Below, one piece after another: positions 50,301 through 59,511 of a stretch of DNA of 64,000 bases. The notes beneath the pieces are model-generated. The model saw only the letters and a program-made list of their open reading frames with translations, did no database searches and was not told the DNA's origin. Source of the DNA: Flavobacterium seoulense (lineage in GTDB: Bacteria; Bacteroidota; Bacteroidia; Flavobacteriales; Flavobacteriaceae); assembly GCF_000695795.1 (NCBI RefSeq), contig NZ_JNCA01000009.1, forward strand, positions 124,001 to 188,000. Reading direction: 5' to 3'. A program made the position numbers and the translations under genes. The stretch's first letter is position 1, and each line of letters opens with the position of its first letter.

Positions 50301-51734
50301 ATGAGCAAAAAAGATTTTGATGCTATAGTAGTAGGTTCCGGACCCAATGGTTTGTCGGCAGCTATAACTTTACAAAAAGCAGGACTTTCGGTATTGATTG
50401 TTGAGGCTAAATCCACTATTGGAGGTGGTATGCGTACAGCCGAATTGACTTTGTCTGGATTTAAGCATGACGTTTGTTCGGCGATTCATCCTATGGCAAT
50501 GGGTTCGCCTTTTTTTGCTGATTTGCCTTTGCAGGAACACGGATTAGAGTTTGTTCATGCACCATTAGCTGCTGCCCATCCTTTTGATAATGGAAATGCC
50601 GCTATTTTATCACGATCGATTAAAGAAACTGCTAAGTCATTAGGTAAAGATGGAAAGGCTTATTTGGATCTTATTCAGCCTTTAGTCGAATCCTGGCCTA
50701 AAATTGTAGATGATACTTTAGGTCCTTTGGGAATTCCGAAGCATCCTTTGTTATTAGCTCAATTTGGTTTAAAAGCGATGCAGCCTGCAAGTTGGATCGC
50801 AAAAAATTTTGAAACAGAAAAAGCTAAAGGACTCTGGGCGGGAATGACAGCGCATTCGATACAGCCATTGACGAACTATTCTTCAGCAGCAATTGGGATG
50901 GTTCTATCAGCTGTCGGACATTTGTATGGATGGCCAATTCCAAAAGGAGGTTCGCAATCTATTGCAGATGCTTTAGCTTCTTATTTTATTTCGCTTGGCG
51001 GGAAAATCGAAACTAATTTTTTGGTAAAATCATTAAATCAGTTGCCTTCTTCTGATACTGTTTTGTTTGATGTTACGCCAAAACAATTGTTGCAGATTGC
51101 CGGAGATAAATTTTCTCCGTTGTACAAATGGCAATTAGAAAGGTATCGATACGGAATGGGAGTATTTAAAGTGGACTGGGCTTTAGATGGACCAATCCCT
51201 TTTACGGCTCCCGAATGCAATAAAGCAGCAACCGTTCATTTAGGGAATACTTTTAAGGAAATAGCCGATGGAGAACAATTAGCCTCATCAGGTGGACATC
51301 CTGAAAAACCTTTTGTTTTATTGGCACAGCAAAGTTTATTTGATGCAACAAGAGCGCCAGAAGGTAAGCATACCGCCTGGGCATATTGTCATGTCCCAAA
51401 CGGTTCAAGAGTTGATATGACTTTAGCTATTGAAAATCAGGTGGAACGTTTTGCTCCTGGATTCAAAGATCAGATTCTGGCTAAGAATACGATGAATTCA
51501 TCACAAATCGAAGCTTATAATCCGAATTATATTGGAGGAGATATCAACGGTGGTATCATTGATATTGGACAGTTATTTACCCGACCTGCCTTGCGACTTT
51601 CTCCTTATCGTACTTCAGCGAAAGGAATTTATATTTGCTCTTCTTCGACTCCTCCTGGAGGTGGAGTTCACGGAATGTGTGGCTATCATGCTGCCAAAAC
51701 AGCGCTAAATGACGTTTTTAAAATCAAGTTGTAA
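50301..51734 (+). CDS. FAD-dependent oxidoreductase, phytoene-desaturase-like
   Basis: A 477-residue flavoprotein. The N-terminal FAD-binding site is 'DAIVVGSGPNGLSAAITLQ' followed by 'IVEAKSTIGGGMRT', and the C-terminal motif is 'GIYICSSSTPPGGGVHGMCGYHAA'-like (quoted in parts as GIYICSSSTPPGGG and GVHGMCGYHAA). This matches the COG1233 group of carotenoid/NAD(P)-FAD oxidoreductases. There is no signal peptide. Substrate not known; together with the di-iron hydroxylase at 59512 it may modify a lipid or steroid-like imported sulfur compound, which is inference. Confidence 0.85.
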   Translation: MSKKDFDAIVVGSGPNGLSAAITLQKAGLSVLIVEAKSTIGGGMRTAELTLSGFKHDVCSAIHPMAMGSPFFADLPLQEHGLEFVHAPLAAAHPFDNGNAAILSRSIKETAKSLGKDGKAYLDLIQPLVESWPKIVDDTLGPLGIPKHPLLLAQFGLKAMQPASWIAKNFETEKAKGLWAGMTAHSIQPLTNYSSAAIGMVLSAVGHLYGWPIPKGGSQSIADALASYFISLGGKIETNFLVKSLNQLPSSDTVLFDVTPKQLLQIAGDKFSPLYKWQLERYRYGMGVFKVDWALDGPIPFTAPECNKAATVHLGNTFKEIADGEQLASSGGHPEKPFVLLAQQSLFDATRAPEGKHTAWAYCHVPNGSRVDMTLAIENQVERFAPGFKDQILAKNTMNSSQIEAYNPNYIGGDINGGIIDIGQLFTRPALRLSPYRTSAKGIYICSSSTPPGGGVHGMCGYHAAKTALNDVFKIKL

Positions 51735-51797
51735 ATTATTATACTTTGGATTAATTCTCTAAAATCTCAGTAAAAAATAGATTAAGTAAAACATGAA

Positions 51798-51834
51798 AAA
51801 CAGTAGTAAGCTTTAAGTTTGCTACTGTTTTTTT
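51798..51834 (+). terminator. Rho-independent terminator closing the first sulfur operon
   Basis: AAACAGTAG (51798-51806) pairs with CTACTGTTT (51822-51830), with further internal pairing, followed by a T-run. Confidence 0.8.
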
Positions 51835-52107
51835 GTTAAAACAGATTTTAATTTTTTTATTGAGATAGTTACTCATCTACTTGATTTAATTGGATTTACT
51901 GTTATTTCTTTTTTTATTTTAGAAAAAATTTCCTCTAATTTTCTAAACTCTTCAAAATCAGACTAAAAATAGTTGTGATTTAACGAATTTAAGCTGATAA
52001 TTAACCTATTTAAAAGTATTATTAACAAACTTTTTCTTAATTTTTAATTTTATAAACTACTGATAATCATTATTTTGTTTTTTGTTTTCAAAAAAATGCT
52101 TAAATTT

Positions 52108-52155
52108 TTTGTTAATTAATATTTTAAATATACATTTGTTCTATAAAATTAGTAG
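52108..52155 (+). promoter_or_regulatory. Sulfur-island promoter and palindrome, copy 2
   Basis: TTTG (ending 52111), 19 bases, TACATTTG (52131-52138), two bases, then CTATAAAATTAGTAG (52141-52155), the same 15-mer as in copy 1. It sits about 370 bases before susC, giving a long 5' leader. Confidence 0.75.
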
Positions 52156-52213
52156 AATTTAATTCAGAAAAACTAAAAAATTGAAGACTATCAAATACAT
52201 CTCATTTTTGAAT

Positions 52214-52267
52214 ATGCAAGAATTATTTTCATTTGGCACCTCATGTCAAATGTGTTGTTGCTGTTAA
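52214..52267 (+). CDS. Poly-Cys leader peptide MQELFSFGTSCQMCCCC
   Basis: A 17-residue frame, ATG to TAA, with five cysteines, four of them consecutive just before the stop. It begins about 70 bases after the predicted transcription start in the leader of the second sulfur-island susC. Run-on codons for one amino acid right before a stop are the hallmark of attenuation leaders. No equivalent occurs in the leaders at 40585 and 61690. Regulatory role inferred. Confidence 0.6.
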   Translation: MQELFSFGTSCQMCCCC

Positions 52268-52374
52268 AAATCTTCAATTTAGAATTTCAAAACAATCATA
52301 ATTAGAATACTGTTTTCCATTTAGGGATGTTATTCCTATGGGCAAAAGTTAAATAACAATAAAAAAGAAAAAAA
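52268..52374. other. Leader segment between the two Cys peptides
   Basis: Non-coding leader. A small hairpin is possible at 52317-52341: CCAT-AGG pairs with CCT-ATGG, with a TT bulge. No T-run follows. Confidence 0.4.
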
Positions 52375-52398
52375 ATGAAAAAACAAATGTGCTGTTAG
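52375..52398 (+). CDS. Cys-Cys leader peptide, copy 2
   Basis: ATG to TAG encoding MKKQMCC, in the same place relative to the hairpin as in the other two leaders. Here the stop follows directly on the second Cys. Confidence 0.6.
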   Translation: MKKQMCC

Positions 52399-52406
52399 TG
52401 ATAAGA

Positions 52407-52432
52407 GCCATTTCTGCGGCAACAGAAACGGC
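52407..52432 (+). promoter_or_regulatory. Conserved leader hairpin, copy 2
   Basis: GCCATTTCTG and CAGAAACGGC pair with one mismatch around CGGCAA, 8 bases after the leader peptide stop. Confidence 0.7.
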
Positions 52433-52523
52433 ATACTTAAAAAAGAATTGTTCTTATCTAAAAGGAATAGAAAGTTGGTTTTAACATTCTATAATCCTTA
52501 ATTATTTAAACTAAAATAAACTA

Positions 52524-55500
52524 ATGAAAAAAATATTAAATATAAACTCGTGGTTATTTATTTTACTGCTATCACTAAGTATTAATGCCCAAGATAATAA
52601 ACTACTCATTCAGTCAAAATTAAACGGAAGGGTAGTTGATGAGGTGACAAACGAGCCTATCATTGGCGCTTCGGTAAGTATAAAAGGAATTACACACGGA
52701 GTGGTGACAGATATAGATGGAAAATTTTATTTCCAGACTGGTCAAAAATTTCCCTACACCATTATTATAAGTTACATAGGTTACAAGAAAAAAGAAGTAT
52801 ATGTTGACGGAAGTCCGGTTCTTGTAGAATTAAAACCTGATGTGCAGGAATTGGGTGAGTTAGTAGTGGTAGGCTACGGAAAACAGAGTAAAAAAGACAT
52901 TACAGGTTCGGTAGTTTCAGTTCCAAAAGAAAATTTAAGTAGAGTTACTGCTTCAGCTGATAACTTATTGAGAGGAGCTGTTTCAGGTGTAGTGGTTACT
53001 CAAAGTTCTGGAAGTCCGGGTGCTTCGTCAAGTGTTCGTATTAGAGGAGGAAGTTCGATTACAGCAGGAAACGAACCATTATATGTTGTAGATGGTATAT
53101 TAATCTATAATGATAACAGTAATGCTAGCGCCGGAGTGGCTAATGCCGGAGCATCTGTGAATGTGCTTTCGACTATTAGCCCGGGAGATATTGAGTCAAT
53201 CGAAGTTTTAAAAGACGCATCGGCAACAGCAATTTACGGTTCGCGAGGTGCCAATGGAGTAATTATTATTACGACTAAAAAAGGAACCAAAGGACAGGAT
53301 AATATTTCGTATCAGGGTTATGTTGGTTTCCAAAAAATAACAAAAAAGTTAGACTTATTAAATGCCAGCGAATGGGCTAGTTTGCGTAATGATGTTCAGG
53401 CGAGTATCGGTCAGGCACCTTCTTTTTCTGCGGCTCAAATAGAAGAATTGAAAACTTCGGGAGGTTATGACTGGCAATCGGCGGCTTTTAGAACGGCTCC
53501 GGTTCAAAATCACCAATTGTCATTTTCAGGTGGAGATGAGCGTTCCAGATATGCGGTTTCGGCAGGATTTTTTGATCAGGAAGGAATTGTATTGGGAACA
53601 GATTTCAGACGTATTTCGCTTCGTGCTAACTTCGAAAGAAACTATTCTGAAAATTTTAAATTTGGTGTGAATACGAATTACAGTAATTCTATTTCGAATG
53701 GTTTGGCTAACAGAACTGCCACCAGCAACAGAAATCCAAATGCATTAACAACGCTTATTTATCAACCTCCGGTCGTTCCTATTTACAATGCTGACGGAAG
53801 TTATAATTTAAGCAATAATCCTTATGCTACGGCGGTGAATAATATTATTCCTAATCCAATTAATGATTTGGAAAATACAGTTAATGAAACTAAAATTGAC
53901 CGAATTCTGGCGAGTTTGTTTGGAGAATATAAATTCAATAAAGATTTAACGGCTAAAGTAGCGGTGAGCGGTGATGTTATAAATACCAAACAGAATTATT
54001 ATGCTCCGGCAACAACCGAAGCTGGTGCAGCAACAAAAGGATTTGCTTCTGTTGGAAATCGATTAGTAAGTTCGGTATTGAATGAAAATACAATTAATTA
54101 CAATACCCGTTTTGGTGACAATCATAAATTTTCTGCCTTAGGAGGTTACACTTTACAATACACTCAAGGAGAAGTGGTTAATGCAGGAGCCAACACTTTT
54201 GTAAATGACAATAATGAGTTTAATGCTTTACAAGATGGTGTGCCTGTAAAACCATACAGTGATGCTTTCGAAAGTGTATTGAAATCCTGGTTGGCTAGGG
54301 TGAATTACTCTTACAAAGGAAAGTATAATTTAACCTTATCAGCTCGTGCCGATGGTTCTTCAAGATTTGGTTCAAAATCACTTTGGGGTTATTTCCCGTC
54401 AGCAGGTTTTTCATGGAATATTATTGATGAAGATTTTGCTAAAAATCTTAAAGGTGTAGATGATATTAAATTGAGATTAAGTGCCGGAACTACAGGAAAT
54501 CAGGAGATTGGTAATTATTTAGCACTTTCTTCAATAGGTTCTGTTAATTATAGTTTTGGAGGTACTATTCAAACAGGATTAGCGCCAACTCGTTTAGCAA
54601 ATCCCGACTTGAAATGGGAAAAAACAACGCAGTACAATGCCGGTTTAGATGTATCATTTCTGGACAGAAGAGTTAATCTAGTTTTTGATGCTTATTACAA
54701 AAAAACAAGTGACTTATTGATTAGTGTGCCTGTGCCATTAATTTCAGGTTATGCATCTGTTCTTCAAAATATTGGTGGAGTAGAAAATAAAGGAATCGAA
54801 ATTGGGTTAAATACCGAAAATATTAAAACAGATGGTTTCTCATGGAATTCTAACATCGTTTTTTCTGCTAACAAAAATAAAGTAACTGAAATAGGAAATG
54901 GAATTGATCAATTTTTTCCAATAGTTCCTAATAGTACTTTATTACAACAACAGCCTGTAACGGTAAAAGTAGGATTGCCGCTGGGAACTTTCTGGGGATA
55001 CAAATCAGATGGGATTTTCCAAACACAGGAAGAAGTAAATACACAACCTAAAATTAACAGTTTAGCCAATACTAAAGTTGGTGACAGAAGATATGTTGAT
55101 ACTAATGGTGACGGAGTGATTACCGCTACTGATAAAGTAAGTTTAGGGACTTCACAGCCAAAATTTGTAGCAAGTTTTAGTAACACTGTGGTGTATCATG
55201 ATTTTGATTTGAATTTTTCTTTCCAGGGATCGTATGGAGGTAAAATATTCAATGCTTTAAAACAACAATTAGAGATTTCTACATTAGGAACAAATGCTTC
55301 AACAGCATTATTAGACCGATGGACTCCTGCTAATCCAAGCAATGAAATCCCAAGAGCAACAAGTTCACCATTAGGAATCGTTACAGAACGTTATGTTGAA
55401 GATGCTTCTTTCCTGAGATTAAAAACAATCACTTTAGGATATACACTTCCTAAAGGTATCGCCTCAAAAATAGGAACTAAGAACATCAAAGTGTATGTAT

Positions 55501-55649
55501 CTGCTGAGAACTTATTCACCTGGACTAAATACACAGGATTTGATCCTGAGGTGAGCACTTTTGAACAAAATAATTTATATCCCGGAATTGACATTGGATC
55601 TTATCCAAATTCAAAAACATTCCTGACGGGTATCAATGTCACTTTCTAA
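52524..55649 (+). CDS. SusC/RagA-family TonB-dependent transporter, sulfur island copy 2
   Basis: A 1041-residue outer-membrane transporter. Signal peptide 'ILNINSWLFILLLSLSINAQ', beta-sandwich ('GRVVDEVTNEPIIGASVSIK'), plug ('ELVVVGYGKQSKKDITGSVV', 'EPLYVVDGILIYND', 'ESIEVLKDASATAIYGSRGA') and barrel ending 'LTGINVTF'. The N-terminal third is close to that of copies 1 and 3 ('KGITHGVVTDIDGKFYFQTG' against 'KGITHSVNTDLDGKFYFQTG'), so the three arose by duplication with their leaders. SusD follows after 19 bases. Confidence 0.95.
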   Translation: MKKILNINSWLFILLLSLSINAQDNKLLIQSKLNGRVVDEVTNEPIIGASVSIKGITHGVVTDIDGKFYFQTGQKFPYTIIISYIGYKKKEVYVDGSPVLVELKPDVQELGELVVVGYGKQSKKDITGSVVSVPKENLSRVTASADNLLRGAVSGVVVTQSSGSPGASSSVRIRGGSSITAGNEPLYVVDGILIYNDNSNASAGVANAGASVNVLSTISPGDIESIEVLKDASATAIYGSRGANGVIIITTKKGTKGQDNISYQGYVGFQKITKKLDLLNASEWASLRNDVQASIGQAPSFSAAQIEELKTSGGYDWQSAAFRTAPVQNHQLSFSGGDERSRYAVSAGFFDQEGIVLGTDFRRISLRANFERNYSENFKFGVNTNYSNSISNGLANRTATSNRNPNALTTLIYQPPVVPIYNADGSYNLSNNPYATAVNNIIPNPINDLENTVNETKIDRILASLFGEYKFNKDLTAKVAVSGDVINTKQNYYAPATTEAGAATKGFASVGNRLVSSVLNENTINYNTRFGDNHKFSALGGYTLQYTQGEVVNAGANTFVNDNNEFNALQDGVPVKPYSDAFESVLKSWLARVNYSYKGKYNLTLSARADGSSRFGSKSLWGYFPSAGFSWNIIDEDFAKNLKGVDDIKLRLSAGTTGNQEIGNYLALSSIGSVNYSFGGTIQTGLAPTRLANPDLKWEKTTQYNAGLDVSFLDRRVNLVFDAYYKKTSDLLISVPVPLISGYASVLQNIGGVENKGIEIGLNTENIKTDGFSWNSNIVFSANKNKVTEIGNGIDQFFPIVPNSTLLQQQPVTVKVGLPLGTFWGYKSDGIFQTQEEVNTQPKINSLANTKVGDRRYVDTNGDGVITATDKVSLGTSQPKFVASFSNTVVYHDFDLNFSFQGSYGGKIFNALKQQLEISTLGTNASTALLDRWTPANPSNEIPRATSSPLGIVTERYVEDASFLRLKTITLGYTLPKGIASKIGTKNIKVYVSAENLFTWTKYTGFDPEVSTFEQNNLYPGIDIGSYPNSKTFLTGINVTF

Positions 55650-55668
55650 GTGAATAAAAAATAAAAAG

Positions 55669-57141
55669 ATGAAAAAAATATTTATAGTATTTATACTAAG
55701 TGCAGCTTTGTTTGTATCGTGCACAGAGCTGGAGGTAACTCCAACCTCATTTACAACAACAGAAAATTTGTTTAAAACTCAGGATGATGCTGTAGCCAGT
55801 GTGACTGCTGTTTATGCTTCTTTGACTTTAGATCCGGGAGAGCAAACTTTATTTGGAAGAAATCTTTATTTCTTAACCGATATGGCTTCAGATTATGCAG
55901 CTGCTGGAGTTTCTGCAACTAACCCGCAAGTGCGAGCTTTGAGCAGTTTGACTCACGATGCAACTTCAGATCGTGTTCAGGTGGCCTGGCGCCAAATTTA
56001 TGCAGGAATTAACAGAGCGAATGTAGCGATTGATAATATTCCAAAGGTTTCAGGAAATGAAGTAATCAAAACCAGACTGATTAATGAAGCTAAATTTATT
56101 AGAGGATTATTGTATTTTCAGGCAGTGCGTCTTTGGGGTGGAGTTCCAATTGTTTTACATGAACCAACCTCTATTGCTGTAGAAAGCCTAAAATCAAGAA
56201 GAGCAACTGTAGATGAGGTATATACCCAAATTATCAAAGATTTAACAGATGCCGAAAGTTTACCCGCTACTTATGGAAGTGCCGATTTGGGACGAGCTAC
56301 TTCAGGTGCTGCAAAATCTATTTTGGTAAAGGTGTATTTGACTAGAAAAGACTGGCCAAATACCATACTTAAAGCAAGAGAAGTAATTAACGGAGGTTAT
56401 GGATATGCACTTTTTGAAAATTTTGCAGATGCATTCGAAAGAACAAAAGAAAACGGAAAAGAACATATTTTTTCGGCTCAGTTTGAACCTAATCAGGCAG
56501 GAAATGGTGCTAGCGGAAATAATTTTCCAGCAACCTCTTTCACAGGATTTACAGCTACTGAACCAGCTGATATTATTTCGGATGTAGCTTTGTTTTATGA
56601 TATTTATGCAGCGGGAGATACCAGAAGAGATGCTTCTTATATGAAACAATTATTTAATCCGGCAACAGGAACTTTGTATACTTTTCCTAAACCGCTTTTT
56701 AAAAAATACATTGATTTTTCAAATCTAAATGCAAGAGGTAATACCGGAGTTAATTTTCCAATAATTCGTTATGCTGATGTTTTATTGTCACTTGCCGAAG
56801 CTATTAACGAAAGTGACGGAGCGACTCTGGAAGCACATGAACTGGTAAATCAAATTAGAAGAAGAGCTTTTGCTAAACCTATCTCCACTCCGGATGTTAC
56901 AGTAGATTTAGTAGGACGTACGCAAGTTCAATTAAGAGAAGCTATTCGCGAAGAACGTAAAAAAGAATTTGTTCAGGAAGGACAGCGCTGGTTTGATTTG
57001 GTACGTTGGGGAACTTTAGTTTCTGAAGTGAAAAAAGTAACAGCTAAAAATTCCGTTTCAGAGCGTAATAATTTGTTTCCAATTCCTCAAAGTGAACGCA
57101 ATATTGACCCAATTGGGTTGCCTCAAAATGATGGTTATTAA
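55669..57141 (+). CDS. SusD/RagB-family lipoprotein, sulfur island copy 2
   Basis: A 490-residue SusD-like surface lipoprotein (acyl-Cys18 in 'AALFVSC'). Core motifs are 'EAKFIRGLLYFQAVRLWGGVP' in parts, 'AKSILVKVYLTRKDWPNTI', 'IRYADVLLSLAEAIN', 'AIREERKKEFVQEGQRWFDL', and the end 'LFPIPQSERNIDPIGLPQN'. Pairs with the SusC at 52524. Confidence 0.95.
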   Translation: MKKIFIVFILSAALFVSCTELEVTPTSFTTTENLFKTQDDAVASVTAVYASLTLDPGEQTLFGRNLYFLTDMASDYAAAGVSATNPQVRALSSLTHDATSDRVQVAWRQIYAGINRANVAIDNIPKVSGNEVIKTRLINEAKFIRGLLYFQAVRLWGGVPIVLHEPTSIAVESLKSRRATVDEVYTQIIKDLTDAESLPATYGSADLGRATSGAAKSILVKVYLTRKDWPNTILKAREVINGGYGYALFENFADAFERTKENGKEHIFSAQFEPNQAGNGASGNNFPATSFTGFTATEPADIISDVALFYDIYAAGDTRRDASYMKQLFNPATGTLYTFPKPLFKKYIDFSNLNARGNTGVNFPIIRYADVLLSLAEAINESDGATLEAHELVNQIRRRAFAKPISTPDVTVDLVGRTQVQLREAIREERKKEFVQEGQRWFDLVRWGTLVSEVKKVTAKNSVSERNNLFPIPQSERNIDPIGLPQNDGY

Positions 57142-57152
57142 TGAAAGATCAC

Positions 57153-57198
57153 AGCTTCCATTGAATGAGATTTGAAAAGACTGTCAATGGAAGCTTTT
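57153..57198 (+). terminator. Terminator-like hairpin after the second sulfur-island susD
   Basis: AGCTTCCATTGA (57153-57164) pairs perfectly with TCAATGGAAGCT (57184-57195); only four T follow, so termination may be partial and allow read-through to the sulfatase. Confidence 0.6.
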
Positions 57199-57257
57199 AA
57201 AGTAAAAAGTTGAAACGATTGTTTTTAGGAAAATCAAAAACTAAATCACAGAAAGAA

Positions 57258-57371
57258 ATGAAATTAGCATTGGCAGTTATTTATTTAGTACCCTTGTCTA
57301 TTTTAATGGGCATTTTTTCTATCATTCAGTTTTTTAAAAAGCATTTTAAAAAGTCAAAGAAAACAAAATAA
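57258..57371 (+). CDS. Tiny single-pass membrane protein before the sulfatase
   Basis: A 37-residue frame (MKLALAVIYLVPLSILMGIF onward) with one membrane helix and a strongly basic tail ('FFKKHFKKSKKTK'). An in-frame TTG 48 bases upstream could extend it. It resembles the peptide at 59386 around '[YF]LVPLxIL', and the two bracket the sulfatase gene. Function unknown. Confidence 0.55.
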   Translation: MKLALAVIYLVPLSILMGIFSIIQFFKKHFKKSKKTK

Positions 57372-57466
57372 CTAAAGACCTAGTTTTTTAGTCGAATCGA
57401 TTAATCGAGTATATTTTAAAATTATACTATTTATATAGAATAATATATTAATTTAAAGTGATAATA

Positions 57467-59374
57467 ATGAAAAAAGTTAAATACAATAGTATTGTAAAAA
57501 GTCCGCAAAAAGGTTTTTTGATTACTGCTTTACTTGTAGCTCAATTGGGTTTAGCCCAAAATAAAGCCGATGCTAATTTCAAAGGCGTAATAGGTAAAAC
57601 ATTAGCCGGATCTAAAGAATATTGGCCTGAGCCGGTAAAAGCTCCTGCTGGAGCCCCTAACGTGGTTTGGATTATTCTGGACGATGTGGGCTACGGAGCT
57701 TCGAGTGCTTTTGGAGGATTAATACAAACACCTGTTTTAGAAAGTTTAGCTAATAACGGATTGCGATATACTAATTTTCACACCACAGCCATTTGTGCGC
57801 CAACACGTGCCGCTTTGTTAACAGGAAGTAATTCGCATAAAGTGCATGTTGGAGGATTTTCGCATACTATCATGTCAGCAGGATTTCCGGGCTGGGATGG
57901 AAGAATACCTTCAAAAAATGGAACTATTGCCGAAATTTTACGTGACAAAGGTTATAATACTTTTGCTGTAGGTAAATATGGGGTAACTCCCGATGAAGAT
58001 GCTACCGATGCAGGTCCTTTTGACCGATGGCCTACAGGAAAAGGATTTGATCATTTCTTTGGATTCTTAGGTTCGGCAACTGATCAGTACAAACCGGATT
58101 TAGTAGAAGATCAGGTTCATGTGACTCCTGATGGAAGACATCTTAGTGAACAAATTACAGATAAAGCTATTAGTTATCTTCAAAAACAACAAAAAGCAGC
58201 TCCGGGAAAACCATTCTTCCTGTATTATTCTCCTGCAGCAGTGCATGCACCACATCAGGTTGAGGCAAAATGGAGCGATGCTTACAAAGGAAAATTTGAT
58301 GATGGTTGGGACGCTTACCGCGAAAAAACATTGGCTAACCAAAAGAAGTTAGGAGTTGTTCCTGCTAATGCCGCTTTGCCGGAACGTAATTCGCTTATTG
58401 CCGACTGGAAAAAACTAACTCCGGACCAAAAGAAAGTATATGCCAAATTCATGGAAGTCTATGCCGGATATTTAACTTATACGGATTATGAAATAGGAAG
58501 ATTAGTCAATCATTTAAAAGAGACAAATCAACTAGATAATACTTTAGTTTTTGTTTTAATAGGTGATAATGGAGCGAGTAAAGAAGGAACATTAGAAGGA
58601 ACAATTACCAGACAAACTTATGTTGCCGGGGAAACTGACGAACAGGTTTTCCAAAGAAATTTAAAGCAAATTAACGAAATTGGTAAACCGGAAACTTATG
58701 TGAATTATCCATTAGGCTGGGCACAGGCGACAAATACACCGTTTAAATCCTGGAAGCAGGATGCCAATACTGAAGGCGGAACGCACAATCCATTAATTGT
58801 TCATTATCCAAAAGGAATTAAAGAAAAAGGCGGAATTAGAAATCAGTACAGCCACGTAATTGATATTTTGCCAACAACCTTAGACATTTTAGGAGTTAAA
58901 GCACCAGAAGCGATTAGAGAAATTAAACAAGATACCATTCAGGGATCATCATTTTACAATTCATTGAATGATGCAAAAGTGGCTTCATTGCACAAAGTAC
59001 AGCACTATTACATTTTTGGAGCCAGAGCAATTTATAAAGATGGATGGAAAGCAGCAGCGGCACATCATCCTAATTCAATTGAAGCCAAAGAAGCATTGAA
59101 TGACAAAACAAAAGCAAATCTTCTAAATGCTGATTTTGATAAAGATGTTTGGGAATTGTACAATATCAACGAAGATTTCAATGAAAGAAAAGATTTGGCT
59201 AAGAAATATCCGGAAAAGTTAGCCGAGCTTAAAAAACTATTTGATGAACAGGCTACAAAGAATAACCTGTATCCATTAATTGACTGGTCAGATGTTTATC
59301 AAAGAAAAATACATCAAACCCAGGAAACTCAAGGAAAATCAGCAACCGAACTGTTATATAAAGCCAATAAATAA
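57467..59374 (+). CDS. Formylglycine-dependent sulfatase (S1 family, arylsulfatase-like)
   Basis: A 635-residue exported sulfatase. I start it at ATG 57467; a GTG 9 bases upstream is in frame. A signal peptide ends at 'LVAQLGLAQ'. The metal site 'LDDVGYG' and the maturation motif 'CAPTRAALLTG' (Cys110, converted to formylglycine; CxPxR consensus) are intact. Further motifs are 'VGKYGVT', 'HAPHQV' and 'IGDNGASKEG'. It releases sulfate from an organic sulfate ester in the periplasm or outside. No formylglycine-generating enzyme is seen in the window, so that must be elsewhere. Confidence 0.93.
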   Translation: MKKVKYNSIVKSPQKGFLITALLVAQLGLAQNKADANFKGVIGKTLAGSKEYWPEPVKAPAGAPNVVWIILDDVGYGASSAFGGLIQTPVLESLANNGLRYTNFHTTAICAPTRAALLTGSNSHKVHVGGFSHTIMSAGFPGWDGRIPSKNGTIAEILRDKGYNTFAVGKYGVTPDEDATDAGPFDRWPTGKGFDHFFGFLGSATDQYKPDLVEDQVHVTPDGRHLSEQITDKAISYLQKQQKAAPGKPFFLYYSPAAVHAPHQVEAKWSDAYKGKFDDGWDAYREKTLANQKKLGVVPANAALPERNSLIADWKKLTPDQKKVYAKFMEVYAGYLTYTDYEIGRLVNHLKETNQLDNTLVFVLIGDNGASKEGTLEGTITRQTYVAGETDEQVFQRNLKQINEIGKPETYVNYPLGWAQATNTPFKSWKQDANTEGGTHNPLIVHYPKGIKEKGGIRNQYSHVIDILPTTLDILGVKAPEAIREIKQDTIQGSSFYNSLNDAKVASLHKVQHYYIFGARAIYKDGWKAAAAHHPNSIEAKEALNDKTKANLLNADFDKDVWELYNINEDFNERKDLAKKYPEKLAELKKLFDEQATKNNLYPLIDWSDVYQRKIHQTQETQGKSATELLYKANK

Positions 59375-59385
59375 AAACAAGTAAT

Positions 59386-59505
59386 ATGAAACTAATAGAT
59401 TATCAAACAATAGGAAAAAAGATTATCGTAGGGATAATCGTGTTTTTAGTACCATTAGTCATTTTGGCTGGAGGTTTAACATTAATCAATCACTTTTTAA
59501 ACTAA
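59386..59505 (+). CDS. Tiny single-pass membrane protein after the sulfatase
   Basis: A 39-residue frame, ATG to TAA, fitting between sulfatase (11 bases) and hydroxylase gene (6 bases). One membrane helix ('IIVGIIVFLVPLVILAGGLT') preceded by a polar start. Tight spacing supports translation. It is similar to the peptide at 57258. Confidence 0.6.
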   Translation: MKLIDYQTIGKKIIVGIIVFLVPLVILAGGLTLINHFLN

Positions 59506-59511
59506 GAAATC

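Noticed and set aside
57458..57466. GTG start for the sulfatase
   Set aside because: The ATG 9 bases downstream gives a normal basic N-terminus for the signal peptide.
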